Assembly: GCA_027531255.1 (NCBI GenBank)
Contig: JAPZRU010000005.1
Span: forward strand, 62,001 to 126,000
DNA length: 64,000 nt
Direction: 5' to 3'
DNA from: Steroidobacteraceae bacterium
GTDB taxonomy: Bacteria; Pseudomonadota; Gammaproteobacteria; Steroidobacterales; Steroidobacteraceae
The notes below the pieces were generated by a model. That model was not told the DNA's origin, searched no databases, and saw only the letters and a program-made list of their open reading frames with translations. The position numbers and the translations under genes were made by a program. Positions 45,361 to 53,812 of this stretch are shown in pieces (the stretch's first letter is position 1; every line of letters starts with the position of its first letter).

Positions 45361-45499
45361 GGTCTACATCACGAACGACTCGCGCCGCTCGACGTAGCGC
45401 ATCGAGGAACTCGGTCGGCAGCATGCCGCTCCTACTGCAGCGCCTCCGCAGGAACGAACTCGCGATTCGTCGGACAGAGCGGTCGCGAACACGTCGGCG

Positions 45500-45570
45500 A
45501 GTGGTTCGCCCGCGCGGCGTCGCGGGCTTCGTCGATGAGCGCGTTCCGGGAGCTTGACGGGCTGCGGCAT
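45500..45570 (-). pseudogene. ParD-like antitoxin scrap with frameshift
   Basis: GGAGG and ATG at 45570 open MPQPVKLP; a shifted frame continues ALIDEARDAARANHS. Together they resemble the N-terminus of ParD4-type antitoxins (MPQxVKLxDALxxEAR). Nothing of the rest of the antitoxin or of a toxin is seen. Confidence 0.4.
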
Positions 45571-45770
45571 GGCCACCTCCAGCTGAACACCAGCGCTCGG
45601 GTAGCAGAACTCAACCGTGCCAACCCTCTGGCGCGTTTCCGGCCGGCCCTCCCCGGAAACGACACTTGACTCTCTGCTGTTGGAATATCTTTTCGACAAC
45701 CTGCACGGGCCACTTTCGTCCGCGGGAGAAACGCGGAAGCAGGCGGCGCACCAACAGATCATCGGAAACG

Positions 45771-45803
45771 AAAAAGCGGCTAGCGAGGCATCGCTAACCG
45801 CTT
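45771..45803 (-). terminator. Rho-independent terminator of tRNA-Arg
   Basis: On the minus strand AAGCGGTTAGCGA, loop TGCC, TCGCTAGCCGCTT form a 13-bp stem with one G-U pair, followed by TTTTT. It lies 18 bases after the tRNA 3' end. Confidence 0.9.
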
Positions 45804-45820
45804 GATCGAGTTCGGGGAAT

Positions 45821-45897
45821 TGGCGCGCCCGGAAGGATTCGAACCTCCGACCCCCTGGTTCGTAGCCAGGTACTCTATCCAGCTGAGCTACGGGCGC
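45821..45897 (-). tRNA. tRNA-Arg (anticodon ACG)
   Basis: Complete cloverleaf: acceptor GCGCCCG/CGGGCGC, anticodon stem CCTGG/CCAGG with loop CTACGAA (anticodon ACG), T-loop GGTTCGAATCC. G73 and an encoded CCA end at 45821. The decayed accessory patch begins on its 3' side, the usual integration side for tRNA-targeted elements. Confidence 0.97.
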
Positions 45898-46194
45898 GTA
45901 AACCGCTGATCAACCTGCCCTTTCTGCTGGCCGTCCGGCTGGATCAGGCGCACCGGGAGAGGGTCCCGGCCGGGCGAGGCCGCGCATTCTACACGGCTGT
46001 GACCACGTCGTGGCAAGAGTCCGCCACCGGACGCGTACCGCGCCCTGGCCGACGGCACGACTTTCGTTGGCCACCGCGGCTCGACTCGCGCGCGGCGGCG
46101 TCCATCGCGGCGGGCGGACGGGGCCGCGGCGGCTTCCGCGTATCCTTGCGGTCCGGCGGGTCCACCCGCTCGCTCGGCCCGGACGCGAGGACGC

Positions 46195-46875
46195 ATGCAG
46201 TACGCGCAGCAGGAAACCGAACGCGACGTCACGCTGGTGCCGGGCGTGCGGCCCGTCGGAACGGTGATCGTGCTGCACGGCCTCGGGGCGGACGGGTGGG
46301 ACTTCGTACCGGTCGCCGAACACCTGCGGCTGCCGGCCACGCTGCCTCTCCGCTTCGTGTTCCCGCACGCGCCGGTGCGCCCCGTCACCGTGAACAACGG
46401 CTACGAGATGCGCGCTTGGTACGACATCCGCGACTTCTCGCTGACCGGCCGCGAGGACCTCGAAGGCATCACGCAGGCGACCGATCGCGTGAACGACTAC
46501 GTGCGCGCGGAGGCCGCCCACGGCATCGGCGCGGACCGCATCGTGCTCGCCGGGTTCTCGCAGGGCGGCGCGGTCGCGCTGCATGCGGGCATCCGGCATG
46601 CCGAACCGCTCGCGGGCATCGTCGCGCTGTCCACCTACCTGCCGTTCAAGGCGCGCCTCGGCGCCGAGATCTCGCAGACCAACCGCGAGGTGCCGATCCT
46701 GATGTGTCACGGCACGCAGGATCCGGTGGTGTCGGTCGAACTCGGCCAGATGTCGCGCGACGTGCTGAAGGATCACGGCTACGAAGTCGAGTGGCACGCG
46801 TATCCGATGGGCCACGAGGTCGGTCTCGACGAGATCGCGCGAGTCTCGACCTGGCTCCAGGGCGTGCTCGCGTAG
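46195..46875 (+). CDS. Carboxylesterase/phospholipase-type serine hydrolase
   Basis: 226-aa alpha/beta hydrolase of the YpfH/acyl-protein-thioesterase-like carboxylesterase group. Oxyanion HGLGADGWDF, nucleophile Ser in VLAGFSQGGAVALHAG, Asp in MCHGTQDPVVSV and His in YPMGHEVGLDEI. The family hydrolyses short acyl esters in the cytoplasm. No signal peptide. Substrate unknown. Confidence 0.93.
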   Translation: MQYAQQETERDVTLVPGVRPVGTVIVLHGLGADGWDFVPVAEHLRLPATLPLRFVFPHAPVRPVTVNNGYEMRAWYDIRDFSLTGREDLEGITQATDRVNDYVRAEAAHGIGADRIVLAGFSQGGAVALHAGIRHAEPLAGIVALSTYLPFKARLGAEISQTNREVPILMCHGTQDPVVSVELGQMSRDVLKDHGYEVEWHAYPMGHEVGLDEIARVSTWLQGVLA

Positions 46876-46979
46876 CGGCCGAGGCCGCCGAACGGGTCGC
46901 GACCTCGAGCGGAGCTCTCGCAACGAGCGCAGCGCCGGTGCCGGTGTCGGAACGCGGGTTCGCGGTCCTGCATTGGCCT

Positions 46980-47738
46980 TCAGGTCACGAATTTCAGCAG
47001 CGATTCCGCGAAACCCCGCCAGGCGGACGTGCCGGACAGCACCATCCGGAGCGGCTGCGAGACGAGGATCGCGAGACCGCCCCAGAGAGTGACCGGATGC
47101 AGCCGGCCACGCGTGAGCCAGTCGCGAATGACGAGCGGCACGAGGAACAGGTCCGCGAGCACGAACGCCGCGAGCAGCTGCGCGGACCCGAAGGACACGG
47201 GCCAGCGCGCGACCGCGGCGGTGATGAGGCAGATCGACGCGAGCAGCATCAGTCGCTTGTGGGACTGCGCGTCGCCGCGCCACGCGACCGCGAGCGCGAT
47301 CAGTACGGCGAACATCGCAGCGTCCACGGCCGGCACCACCAGGAACTGCCAGCCGGGCAGCGGGATGCCGACGAAGCCTCCGGGCCGCACCGCGGCAATC
47401 AGCCCCCCGTAGACGCCGGTGACGACCATCGCGACCGCCAGCGCCACGCCGGCGAGCCCGAGCATCCGGTGGAGATCGGTACGGCGCGCGGCGACGAGAC
47501 CCGTCTGTGCCACGAACAGCACGAACCAGGCGCTGAACAGCGCGCCGTGCACCGCGTAGAAGAAGGACTCGGGCGGCGAAACGGCGGCCGACTCGGGGTA
47601 CCACGCCCGCAGGTAGTAGGTGTCCGCGAAGCCGAGGAACACCGCTGCGAGGATCGCGATGCCCATGCCGGTGTAGAAGCGCCGCTCGCCGGCGGCGCGT
47701 CCGCGTACGAGACGCTCGGCCGTGATAGTCGTCGCCAT
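46980..47738 (-). CDS. Hypothetical seven-helix membrane protein
   Basis: 252-aa inner-membrane protein with about seven hydrophobic helices, e.g. FYTGMGIAILAAVFLGFADT, FFYAVHGALFSAWFVLFVAQ and LMLLASICLITAAVARWPVS. His residues in helices (AVHGALF, DLHRMLG, SHKRLML) could bind heme or metal; this pattern occurs in uncharacterised DUF2306-like proteins. No function assigned. Confidence 0.7.
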   Translation of the reverse strand: MATTITAERLVRGRAAGERRFYTGMGIAILAAVFLGFADTYYLRAWYPESAAVSPPESFFYAVHGALFSAWFVLFVAQTGLVAARRTDLHRMLGLAGVALAVAMVVTGVYGGLIAAVRPGGFVGIPLPGWQFLVVPAVDAAMFAVLIALAVAWRGDAQSHKRLMLLASICLITAAVARWPVSFGSAQLLAAFVLADLFLVPLVIRDWLTRGRLHPVTLWGGLAILVSQPLRMVLSGTSAWRGFAESLLKFVT

Positions 47739-47893
47739 CGCGGACCCCCCTCAAGGCCGGACCGGCACGCCTGCCCCTGCAGCCGACTATACGCCGGGGG
47801 TGCGACGTCGCAACGCGAGGCCGGGTGGCACGGGCCTTGCTCCGCTCGGCCGACGGCCGCGCCAACCTTCATGTCCGGCCACGGGAGACCGCC

Positions 47894-49339
47894 ATGCGCC
47901 CTCGCCGCACCGCCCCGTTCCTGGTCGCCGTAGCCGCGCTCACGCTCGGCGCGTGCGCGACCAATCCCGTCACCGGGAAGCAGCAGGTGGCGCTGATCTC
48001 GGAGCAGCAGGAGATCGCGCTCGGCCAGCAGGGCGCGCAGCAGGCGGTGGCGCAGTTCGGGCTGGTGCAGGACCATGAGCTGCAACGGTACGTCTCGGCG
48101 ATCGGGACGAAGCTCGCCGCGCAGAGCGAGCGCCCGCAGCTGCCGTGGTCGTTCGCGGTCGTGGACGACCCCACGCCCAACGCGTTCGCGCTGCCCGGTG
48201 GGCCGATCTTCGTCACGCGCGGCCTGCTCGCGCTGCTGAACTCGGAGGCCGAGCTCGCGTCGGTGCTGGGTCACGAGATCGGCCACGTCACTGCTCGGCA
48301 CTCCGTCGCGCAGATCAGCAAGCAGCAGCTCGCACAGCTCGGTCTCGGCCTCGGCATGATCCTCGCACCGCAGCTCCAGGGACTCGGCGACCTCGCGGGC
48401 CAGGGCCTGCAGCTCCTGTTCCTGAAGTACGGGCGCGACGCGGAGCGGCAGGCGGACGACCTCGGCTTCCGCTACGCGCTCCAGCAGAACTACGACGTGC
48501 GCGAGATGGCGGACGTGTTCGCCGCGCTGCAGCGCGCCACCGAGGGCCAGGGCGGCGGCCGGCTGCCGAACTGGGCCGCGAGCCATCCGTCCGAGCCCGA
48601 GCGCATCGCGGCCGTGCAGCGGCGAGTCGCCGCGGCGGGTCGCTCGTTCGAGGGTACGCGCTCCGGCAAGGACGACTTCCTGCGCCAGATCGACGGCCTG
48701 ACTTACGGCGCCGATCCGCGGCAGGGCTTCTTCCGCGAGGGCCAGTTCCATCACCCCGAGCTGAAGTTCCAGTTCCGCGTGCCGGGCGACTGGAAGACGC
48801 AGAACTCGACGAACGCGGTGATCGCGGTGAGCCCGCGGCAGGACGCTGCCTTCCAGCTGACGCTCGTGCCCGGCGAAACCTCGCCCGAGCAGGCCGCGCA
48901 GCAGTTCGCTCGACAGCAGGGCCTGCAGGCGCAGGCCGCGCGCGAGGAATTCAATGGCCTGCCGGGCGTGCTCGCGGCATTCCAGGCGCAGACTCCGCAG
49001 GGCACCGTGGAGGGTTATGCCGCGTTCGTGCGGCACGGCGGGCGGACCTACCAGCTGGTCGGATACTCGCCGCAGCCCGAGTTCGCGAACAACGACCGGA
49101 CTTTCCGCCAGATCCTCGGGAGCTTCGGACCGCTGAACGACTCGCGCATCCTGAACGTCCAGGCACGCAGGCTCCACGTCGCGACGCTCGGCTCGGCCAC
49201 GACGGCCGCGGACTTCGCGCGGCGCGAGTCGCCGGGCATCACGCCCGAGCAGTTCGCGGTGCTGAACCAGATCGACGACCCGAACGCGCGGCTGCCGGCC
49301 GGCGCGCTCGTGAAGGTGGTGCGGGGCGATCGACCTTAG
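47894..49339 (+). CDS. M48-family metalloprotease lipoprotein
   Basis: 481-aa periplasmic protease. Lipobox LTLGACATN (Cys near residue 21), zinc motif HEIGHVTARH in SVLGHEIGHV, and the third ligand Glu in YGRDAERQADDLGFRYAL. The C-terminal ~200 residues (after DGLTYGADPRQGF) form an extra domain that includes a LysM-like end. Similar enzymes (LoiP/BepA group) process or clear outer-membrane proteins. Start at 47894 gives the signal peptide. Confidence 0.92.
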   Translation: MRPRRTAPFLVAVAALTLGACATNPVTGKQQVALISEQQEIALGQQGAQQAVAQFGLVQDHELQRYVSAIGTKLAAQSERPQLPWSFAVVDDPTPNAFALPGGPIFVTRGLLALLNSEAELASVLGHEIGHVTARHSVAQISKQQLAQLGLGLGMILAPQLQGLGDLAGQGLQLLFLKYGRDAERQADDLGFRYALQQNYDVREMADVFAALQRATEGQGGGRLPNWAASHPSEPERIAAVQRRVAAAGRSFEGTRSGKDDFLRQIDGLTYGADPRQGFFREGQFHHPELKFQFRVPGDWKTQNSTNAVIAVSPRQDAAFQLTLVPGETSPEQAAQQFARQQGLQAQAAREEFNGLPGVLAAFQAQTPQGTVEGYAAFVRHGGRTYQLVGYSPQPEFANNDRTFRQILGSFGPLNDSRILNVQARRLHVATLGSATTAADFARRESPGITPEQFAVLNQIDDPNARLPAGALVKVVRGDRP

Positions 49340-49576
49340 CGACGCGGCGCACGCGCGTTGCCGATGCCTGCCACCACCCGTAGCGCCGCGCCCGGGCGCC
49401 GCCCGGCGCAGCCGGTCGCGCTCGCCACGGCGCACTGACCTCTTTTCGTGCACGGCGGCCTCGCCGTGAACCGCGATGGTGCGCGCGAGCGCGCCACCGA
49501 CTTCCAAGCCCTTGATCCGAAAGGCTCGCGCGGGTGGCACGCTTCTGGCTACGCTGTCTGAAAACCCGCGGGGCCC

Positions 49577-50992
49577 ATGACCTCCGTTCCCTACGACGAG
49601 ATGCAGGCGGCGGACGGCAAGAACCGTCCCCACTACCGGCGCTACAGCGACTGGCTCCTGAGCCAGCCGGAGGACCGGCTCGCGCGCAAGCGGGCGGAGG
49701 CGGACTCTCTGTTCCACCGCGTCGGCATCACGTTCGCCGTCTACGGCGAGCGTGAAGGTGCGGAACGCCTGATCCCGTTCGACATCGTGCCGCGCATCCT
49801 GCCGGCCCCGGAGTGGGACCAGCTGGCCGCCGGGCTGCGCCAGCGCGTCCGCGCGCTCAATGCGTTCCTCGCGGACGTCTACCACGACCAGGAGATCCTG
49901 CGCTCCGGCCGGGTGCCGCCCGAGCAGATCCTCTGCAACGCGCAGTACCGGCCCGAGATGCAGGGCATCGACGTGCCCGGCGGCATCTACGCGCACATCG
50001 CCGGCATCGACATCGTCCGCGCCGGCGACGGCCGCTTCCACGTGCTCGAGGACAACCTGCGCGTGCCGAGCGGCGTCAGCTACATGCTCGAGAACCGCAA
50101 GATGATGATGCGGCTCTTCCCCGAGTTGTTCGCGCGGCACCCGGTGGCGCCGGTCGAGCACTACCCCGACGTGCTGCTCGACAACCTGCGCAGCGTCGCG
50201 CCGGTCGGCGTGTCCGACCCGGTCGTCGCGCTGCTGACGCCCGGCGCACACAACAGCGCCTACTTCGAGCACGCGTTCCTGGCGCAGCAGATGGGCATCG
50301 AGCTCGTCGAAGGCCAGGACCTCTACGTGCGCGAGGACGCGGTCTACATGCGCACGACGCGCGGCCCCGTGCGCGTCGACGTCATCTACCGCCGCATCGA
50401 CGACGACTTCCTCGATCCGCTCGCGTTCCGCCCGGACTCGATGCTGGGTGTGCCGGGACTGCTGTCGGCGTACCGCGCCGGCCGCGTGACCATCGCGAAC
50501 GCGATCGGCACCGGCATCGCCGACGACAAGAGCGTCTACCCGTACGTGCCGGACATGATCCGGTTCTATCTCGGCGAGGAGCCGCTGATCGACAACGTGC
50601 CGACCTACGTGCTGCGCCGTCCCGACGACCTCGCCTACACGCTCGCGCACCTTCCCGAACTCGTGGTCAAGGAGGTGCACGGCGCGGGTGGCTACGGGAT
50701 GCTGATCGGCCCGGCCGCGACGCAGGCGCAGCTCGACGATTTCCGCGCGCGGATCACCGCGCACCCCGAGCGCTACATCGCGCAGCCGACGCTCGCGCTG
50801 TCCACGTGTCCCACGTTCGTCGAGAGCGGGCTCGCGCCGCGGCACATCGACCTGCGCCCGTACGTGCTCTCCGGTCGCGAGGTCACGATCGTGCCGGGCG
50901 GCCTGACCCGCGTCGCCCTGCGCAAGGGTTCGCTGGTGGTGAACTCTTCGCAGGGCGGCGGGACCAAGGACACGTGGGTACTGGAAACCTGA
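49577..50992 (+). CDS. Circularly permuted ATP-grasp protein
   Basis: 471-aa circularly permuted ATP-grasp enzyme (DUF404/DUF407 type), expected to form an amide bond using ATP. Family stretches are FHVLEDNLRVPSGVSYMLEN, VALLTPGAHNSAYFEHAFLA, MRTTRGPVRVDVIYRRIDDD, VTIANAIGTGIADDKSVYPY and LVVKEVHGAGGYGMLIGPAA. First gene of the Anbu-type cluster. Start ATG; no good ribosome site. Product of the reaction is unknown. Confidence 0.93.
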   Translation: MTSVPYDEMQAADGKNRPHYRRYSDWLLSQPEDRLARKRAEADSLFHRVGITFAVYGEREGAERLIPFDIVPRILPAPEWDQLAAGLRQRVRALNAFLADVYHDQEILRSGRVPPEQILCNAQYRPEMQGIDVPGGIYAHIAGIDIVRAGDGRFHVLEDNLRVPSGVSYMLENRKMMMRLFPELFARHPVAPVEHYPDVLLDNLRSVAPVGVSDPVVALLTPGAHNSAYFEHAFLAQQMGIELVEGQDLYVREDAVYMRTTRGPVRVDVIYRRIDDDFLDPLAFRPDSMLGVPGLLSAYRAGRVTIANAIGTGIADDKSVYPYVPDMIRFYLGEEPLIDNVPTYVLRRPDDLAYTLAHLPELVVKEVHGAGGYGMLIGPAATQAQLDDFRARITAHPERYIAQPTLALSTCPTFVESGLAPRHIDLRPYVLSGREVTIVPGGLTRVALRKGSLVVNSSQGGGTKDTWVLET

Positions 50993-51029
50993 AATGGACC
51001 CCCTTTCACGCCATGGAGGACACGAACCG

Positions 51030-51239
51030 ATGACCTCGAAGACCACGCAGTCGCTGGTGGAGCAGGTGCGCGACCTGTCGCCCGCCGAGTTCGCCGAGTT
51101 CCGGCGCTGGTTCCTGAGCTACGACCGTGCCCTCGCGCACGACCACGAGGATCCGCGGCAGATCCGGCTGCGGCGGCTCGACGCCCGCGTCGTGGAAGCC
51201 CTCGCCGAGTACCAGGAGCGCCCCGCCCGGGACGGTTGA
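51030..51239 (+). CDS. 69-aa small protein in the Anbu cluster
   Basis: Short acidic-basic helical protein starting MTSKTTQSLVEQVRDLSPAE and FAEFRRWFLSYDRAL. GGAGGA lies 9 bases before the ATG. The pattern LSPAEFAEFRRWF recalls small antitoxin-like proteins with the form LSPxELxEFRxWFxxFD, but no toxin is present. It sits between the ATP-grasp gene (37 bases) and the alpha-E gene (6 bases), so it should be part of the same operon. Role unknown; it may be a substrate, adaptor or carrier for the ATP-grasp enzyme (inference). Confidence 0.75.
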   Translation: MTSKTTQSLVEQVRDLSPAEFAEFRRWFLSYDRALAHDHEDPRQIRLRRLDARVVEALAEYQERPARDG

Positions 51240-51245
51240 AGCCCC

Positions 51246-52178
51246 TTGCTGTCGCGCACCGCCGATCACCTGTACTGGATGTCGCGCTGGCTCGAGCGGG
51301 GCGAGAGCCTCGCGCGCATGCTTGACGCGCACTACCGGCACTCGCTGCTGCCGCACACCCCGGACGTGCTCGCCCGGGACTGGACGGCGACGCTCGGCTC
51401 GCTCGGCGTGCTCGACGGCTATCTGGCGCGGTACGGCGAGATCGAGCCGGGCCGCGCGTTCAACTACCTGGCCTTCGACCGCGACCACGGCTCGTCGATC
51501 GTCTCGTGCCTGCGCGAGGCGCGCGAGAACGCGCGGGCCGTGCGCGGCACCATCACCTCCGAGATGTGGGAGACGCTGAACGCCACCTGGCTCGAGATCC
51601 GCGCGTACGACGCGCGGCGCGCGGACGTCGGGGACTTCCTCGAGTGGGTGAAGTACCGCTCGCACCTGTCGCGCGGCGTCACGCTCGGCACGATGCTCCG
51701 CGACGAAGCCTTCCAGTTCACGCGCATCGGCACGTTCCTCGAGCGGGCGGACGCGACCGCCCGCATGCTGCTGGCCCGGGCGAAGCCGGGCGTCGAGATC
51801 AACGACGACCCGGCGGGCACCGACCACTACGCGTGGACGCTGCTGCTGCGCTCGCTGTCGGCCTTCGAGGTGTACCGCAAGGTCTACCGCGACGCGGTGA
51901 CGCCGCGGCGCGTCACCGAACTCTTCGTGCTGCGCGACGACGTCCCGCGCTCGCTGCACCGCTGCATCAACGAGGTCTACGTGAACCTGCGGGCGGTCGG
52001 CAACGACCAGTCTCCTGAAACCGAGCGTCGCGCCGGCGAACTGCACGCCCGCTTCCGCTTCGGCCGCCTCGAGGACCTGCTGGCGCGGGGCTACGGCGCG
52101 TTCCTCGACGATTTCCTCGGCCACACGCGCTCGCTGGGGCATCGGATCTCGCAGGACTTCCTGGTGCCCGTGACCTGA
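51246..52178 (+). CDS. Alpha-E domain protein (DUF403)
   Basis: 310-aa all-helical protein beginning LSRTADHLYWMSRWLERGES, the alpha-E signature. Also FNYLAFDRDHGSSIVSCLRE and RDDVPRSLHRCINEVY. These proteins always travel with permuted ATP-grasp and transglutaminase-like genes and are thought to act with them in a peptide-ligation or modification pathway. TTG start, 6 bases after the small protein. Confidence 0.93.
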   Translation: MLSRTADHLYWMSRWLERGESLARMLDAHYRHSLLPHTPDVLARDWTATLGSLGVLDGYLARYGEIEPGRAFNYLAFDRDHGSSIVSCLREARENARAVRGTITSEMWETLNATWLEIRAYDARRADVGDFLEWVKYRSHLSRGVTLGTMLRDEAFQFTRIGTFLERADATARMLLARAKPGVEINDDPAGTDHYAWTLLLRSLSAFEVYRKVYRDAVTPRRVTELFVLRDDVPRSLHRCINEVYVNLRAVGNDQSPETERRAGELHARFRFGRLEDLLARGYGAFLDDFLGHTRSLGHRISQDFLVPVT

Positions 52179-52180
52179 CC

Positions 52181-52990
52181 ATGCAACTCCACGTACGTCA
52201 CGAAACCGTCTACCGCTACGACCAGCCGCTGAAATATTCGGCGCAGTGCCTGAAGCTCACGCCGCGCCGCGACGCCGGCCAGCGCACGCTGGCGTGGCGG
52301 CTCTCCGCACCGGGCCGGCAGAAGGAGCAGGTGGACGCGCACGGCAACGTCTCGCACCTGCTGACGCTCGAGGAACCGCACTCCGAGATCGCGATCGTCG
52401 TGCAGGGCGTCGTCGACACCGGCGAGCACGGCTCGCCGCGGCTGCCGGACGACGGGCTGCTTTCCCCGCTCGCCTATCTCGGCATCACGCCGCTGACGAC
52501 GCCGGATGCGCGCATCCGCGACTTCGCGACGCAGCACCTCGGCGGCGGTGGCAACCTGCGCGAGCGTCTCGAGCGGCTCGGCGAGGCCATCGCGCAGGCG
52601 ATCCGCTACCAGCCCGGCGTGACCGACGTCACCGACGGCGCGATCAGCGTGTTCGAGCGCGGCGAGGGCGTCTGCCAGGACCAGACGCACGCGTTCGTGA
52701 CCTGCTGCCGGGCCATGGGCATCCCGGCACGGTACGTGAGCGGCTACTACTACACGGGCGACGCCGGGGTCGTCGCGAGCCACGCCTGGGCGGACGCCTG
52801 GCTCGGCTCCGACGGGGGCTGGCTCAGCATCGACCTCACCCACCGTTCGCTGGCCGGGCCGCGGCACTGCCGCCTGGCGGTCGGGCGCGACTACCTGGAC
52901 GCGGCGCCGGTCCGCGGCGTGCGCCGCGGCGGCGGCCACGAGCAGCTCCGCGTGTCCGTGATCGTCGCGAACTCGCAGGCGCAGCAGTAG
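52181..52990 (+). CDS. Transglutaminase-like cysteine peptidase
   Basis: 269-aa protein with an N-terminal beta region (LHVRHETVYRYDQPLKYSAQ) and a transglutaminase core. The catalytic triad is visible: Cys in RGEGVCQDQTHAFVTCCRAM, His in VVASHAWADAWLG and Asp in WLSIDLTHRS. Probably a peptidase or amidase acting on the product of the ATP-grasp enzyme. The ATG is 2 bases after the alpha-E stop, so coupled. Cytoplasmic. Confidence 0.94.
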   Translation: MQLHVRHETVYRYDQPLKYSAQCLKLTPRRDAGQRTLAWRLSAPGRQKEQVDAHGNVSHLLTLEEPHSEIAIVVQGVVDTGEHGSPRLPDDGLLSPLAYLGITPLTTPDARIRDFATQHLGGGGNLRERLERLGEAIAQAIRYQPGVTDVTDGAISVFERGEGVCQDQTHAFVTCCRAMGIPARYVSGYYYTGDAGVVASHAWADAWLGSDGGWLSIDLTHRSLAGPRHCRLAVGRDYLDAAPVRGVRRGGGHEQLRVSVIVANSQAQQ

Positions 52991-53024
52991 GCGCGCCCGG
53001 TCCGGCGGCACCCGCCCGCCCCGC

Positions 53025-53633
53025 TCAGCGCGTCGCGATCTGGGCTCGCAGCTGGCTCGAGATGAACGCGTCGAGACCGGCCAGCCGCCGATCCCAGGGT
53101 TCGAAGCGCACCCAGTTCGAGCCCTCCGCCATCTCGACCACGAGCCCCTGGCGGCCCTGCAGGCGCGCGAGGTCGCCCGGTGCCACCGGATACCAGGCTT
53201 CGAGCGCCCAGTTCGCCAGCCGGCGGTACGGGGGCCGACTGACGGGCAGCGAGTTCGCGGGCGCGACGAGTGCCACCTCGAACAGCACCTCGCCGCCGCC
53301 CACCAGTCGCAGCCGCGGCGGCGCCGCGCGCATCTCGCCGCTCAGCAGGTTCATCCAGAGAAAGTACGTGCGCTCGCCCTGGCGGTTGATCTCGACCGGC
53401 CCGAGCGCCAGGTCCTCGGTGGCGCCCCGGGAACCCCGCCCGCTCGAGAACACCAGCGGTGCGGTCAGGGCCACGACGTTCACGGCGGTCCGCTCGTCGA
53501 CCCGTTCCGTCAGCCGCGCATCGCCGCTGGCGCCGCCGACCCGCCCGTCCACCGGCGTCGACTCGCAGGCCGCCAGCAGCAGCGCTACCGCGACCACCGC
53601 GACGGCCGTCCCGGCTCCTTCCCGTAACTGCAT
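53025..53633 (-). CDS. Hypothetical lipoprotein, 202 aa
   Basis: Signal peptide with lipobox (AVAVVAVALLLAACES; Cys near residue 23) followed by about 180 residues with no recognised domain (AVNVVALTAPLVFSSGRGSR, ERTYFLWMNLLSGEMRAAPP). It lies on the opposite strand between the transglutaminase and Anbu genes, so it is not in their operon. Confidence 0.7.
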   Translation of the reverse strand: MQLREGAGTAVAVVAVALLLAACESTPVDGRVGGASGDARLTERVDERTAVNVVALTAPLVFSSGRGSRGATEDLALGPVEINRQGERTYFLWMNLLSGEMRAAPPRLRLVGGGEVLFEVALVAPANSLPVSRPPYRRLANWALEAWYPVAPGDLARLQGRQGLVVEMAEGSNWVRFEPWDRRLAGLDAFISSQLRAQIATR

Positions 53634-53812
53634 CGTCGGCTCCTCCGCGTCCGGCGGTTCGCCCCGGGTCTCTCGCGGACCCGTCCCCGAGGCGTCGAGG
53701 GTAACCGCGCGCCCGGCGACCCGCGGTGCGATTTGACGATGCGCAGACGCTGCGTTGGCGCAACGGCGCGCCGCCCCCTACCATCGACGGGTCCAGGCTC
53801 CCGGGGATCGAC

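Noticed and set aside
43142-45897. Attachment-site repeat of the tRNA-Arg 3' end at the far side of the decayed patch
   Set aside because: No second copy of the 3' sequence was seen near 43.1 kb.
47399-51046. 1215-codon open frame on the minus strand opposite the M48 protease and ATP-grasp genes
   Set aside because: Arg/Glu/Val-rich composition without domains; it is the antisense shadow of two well-supported genes in GC-rich DNA.
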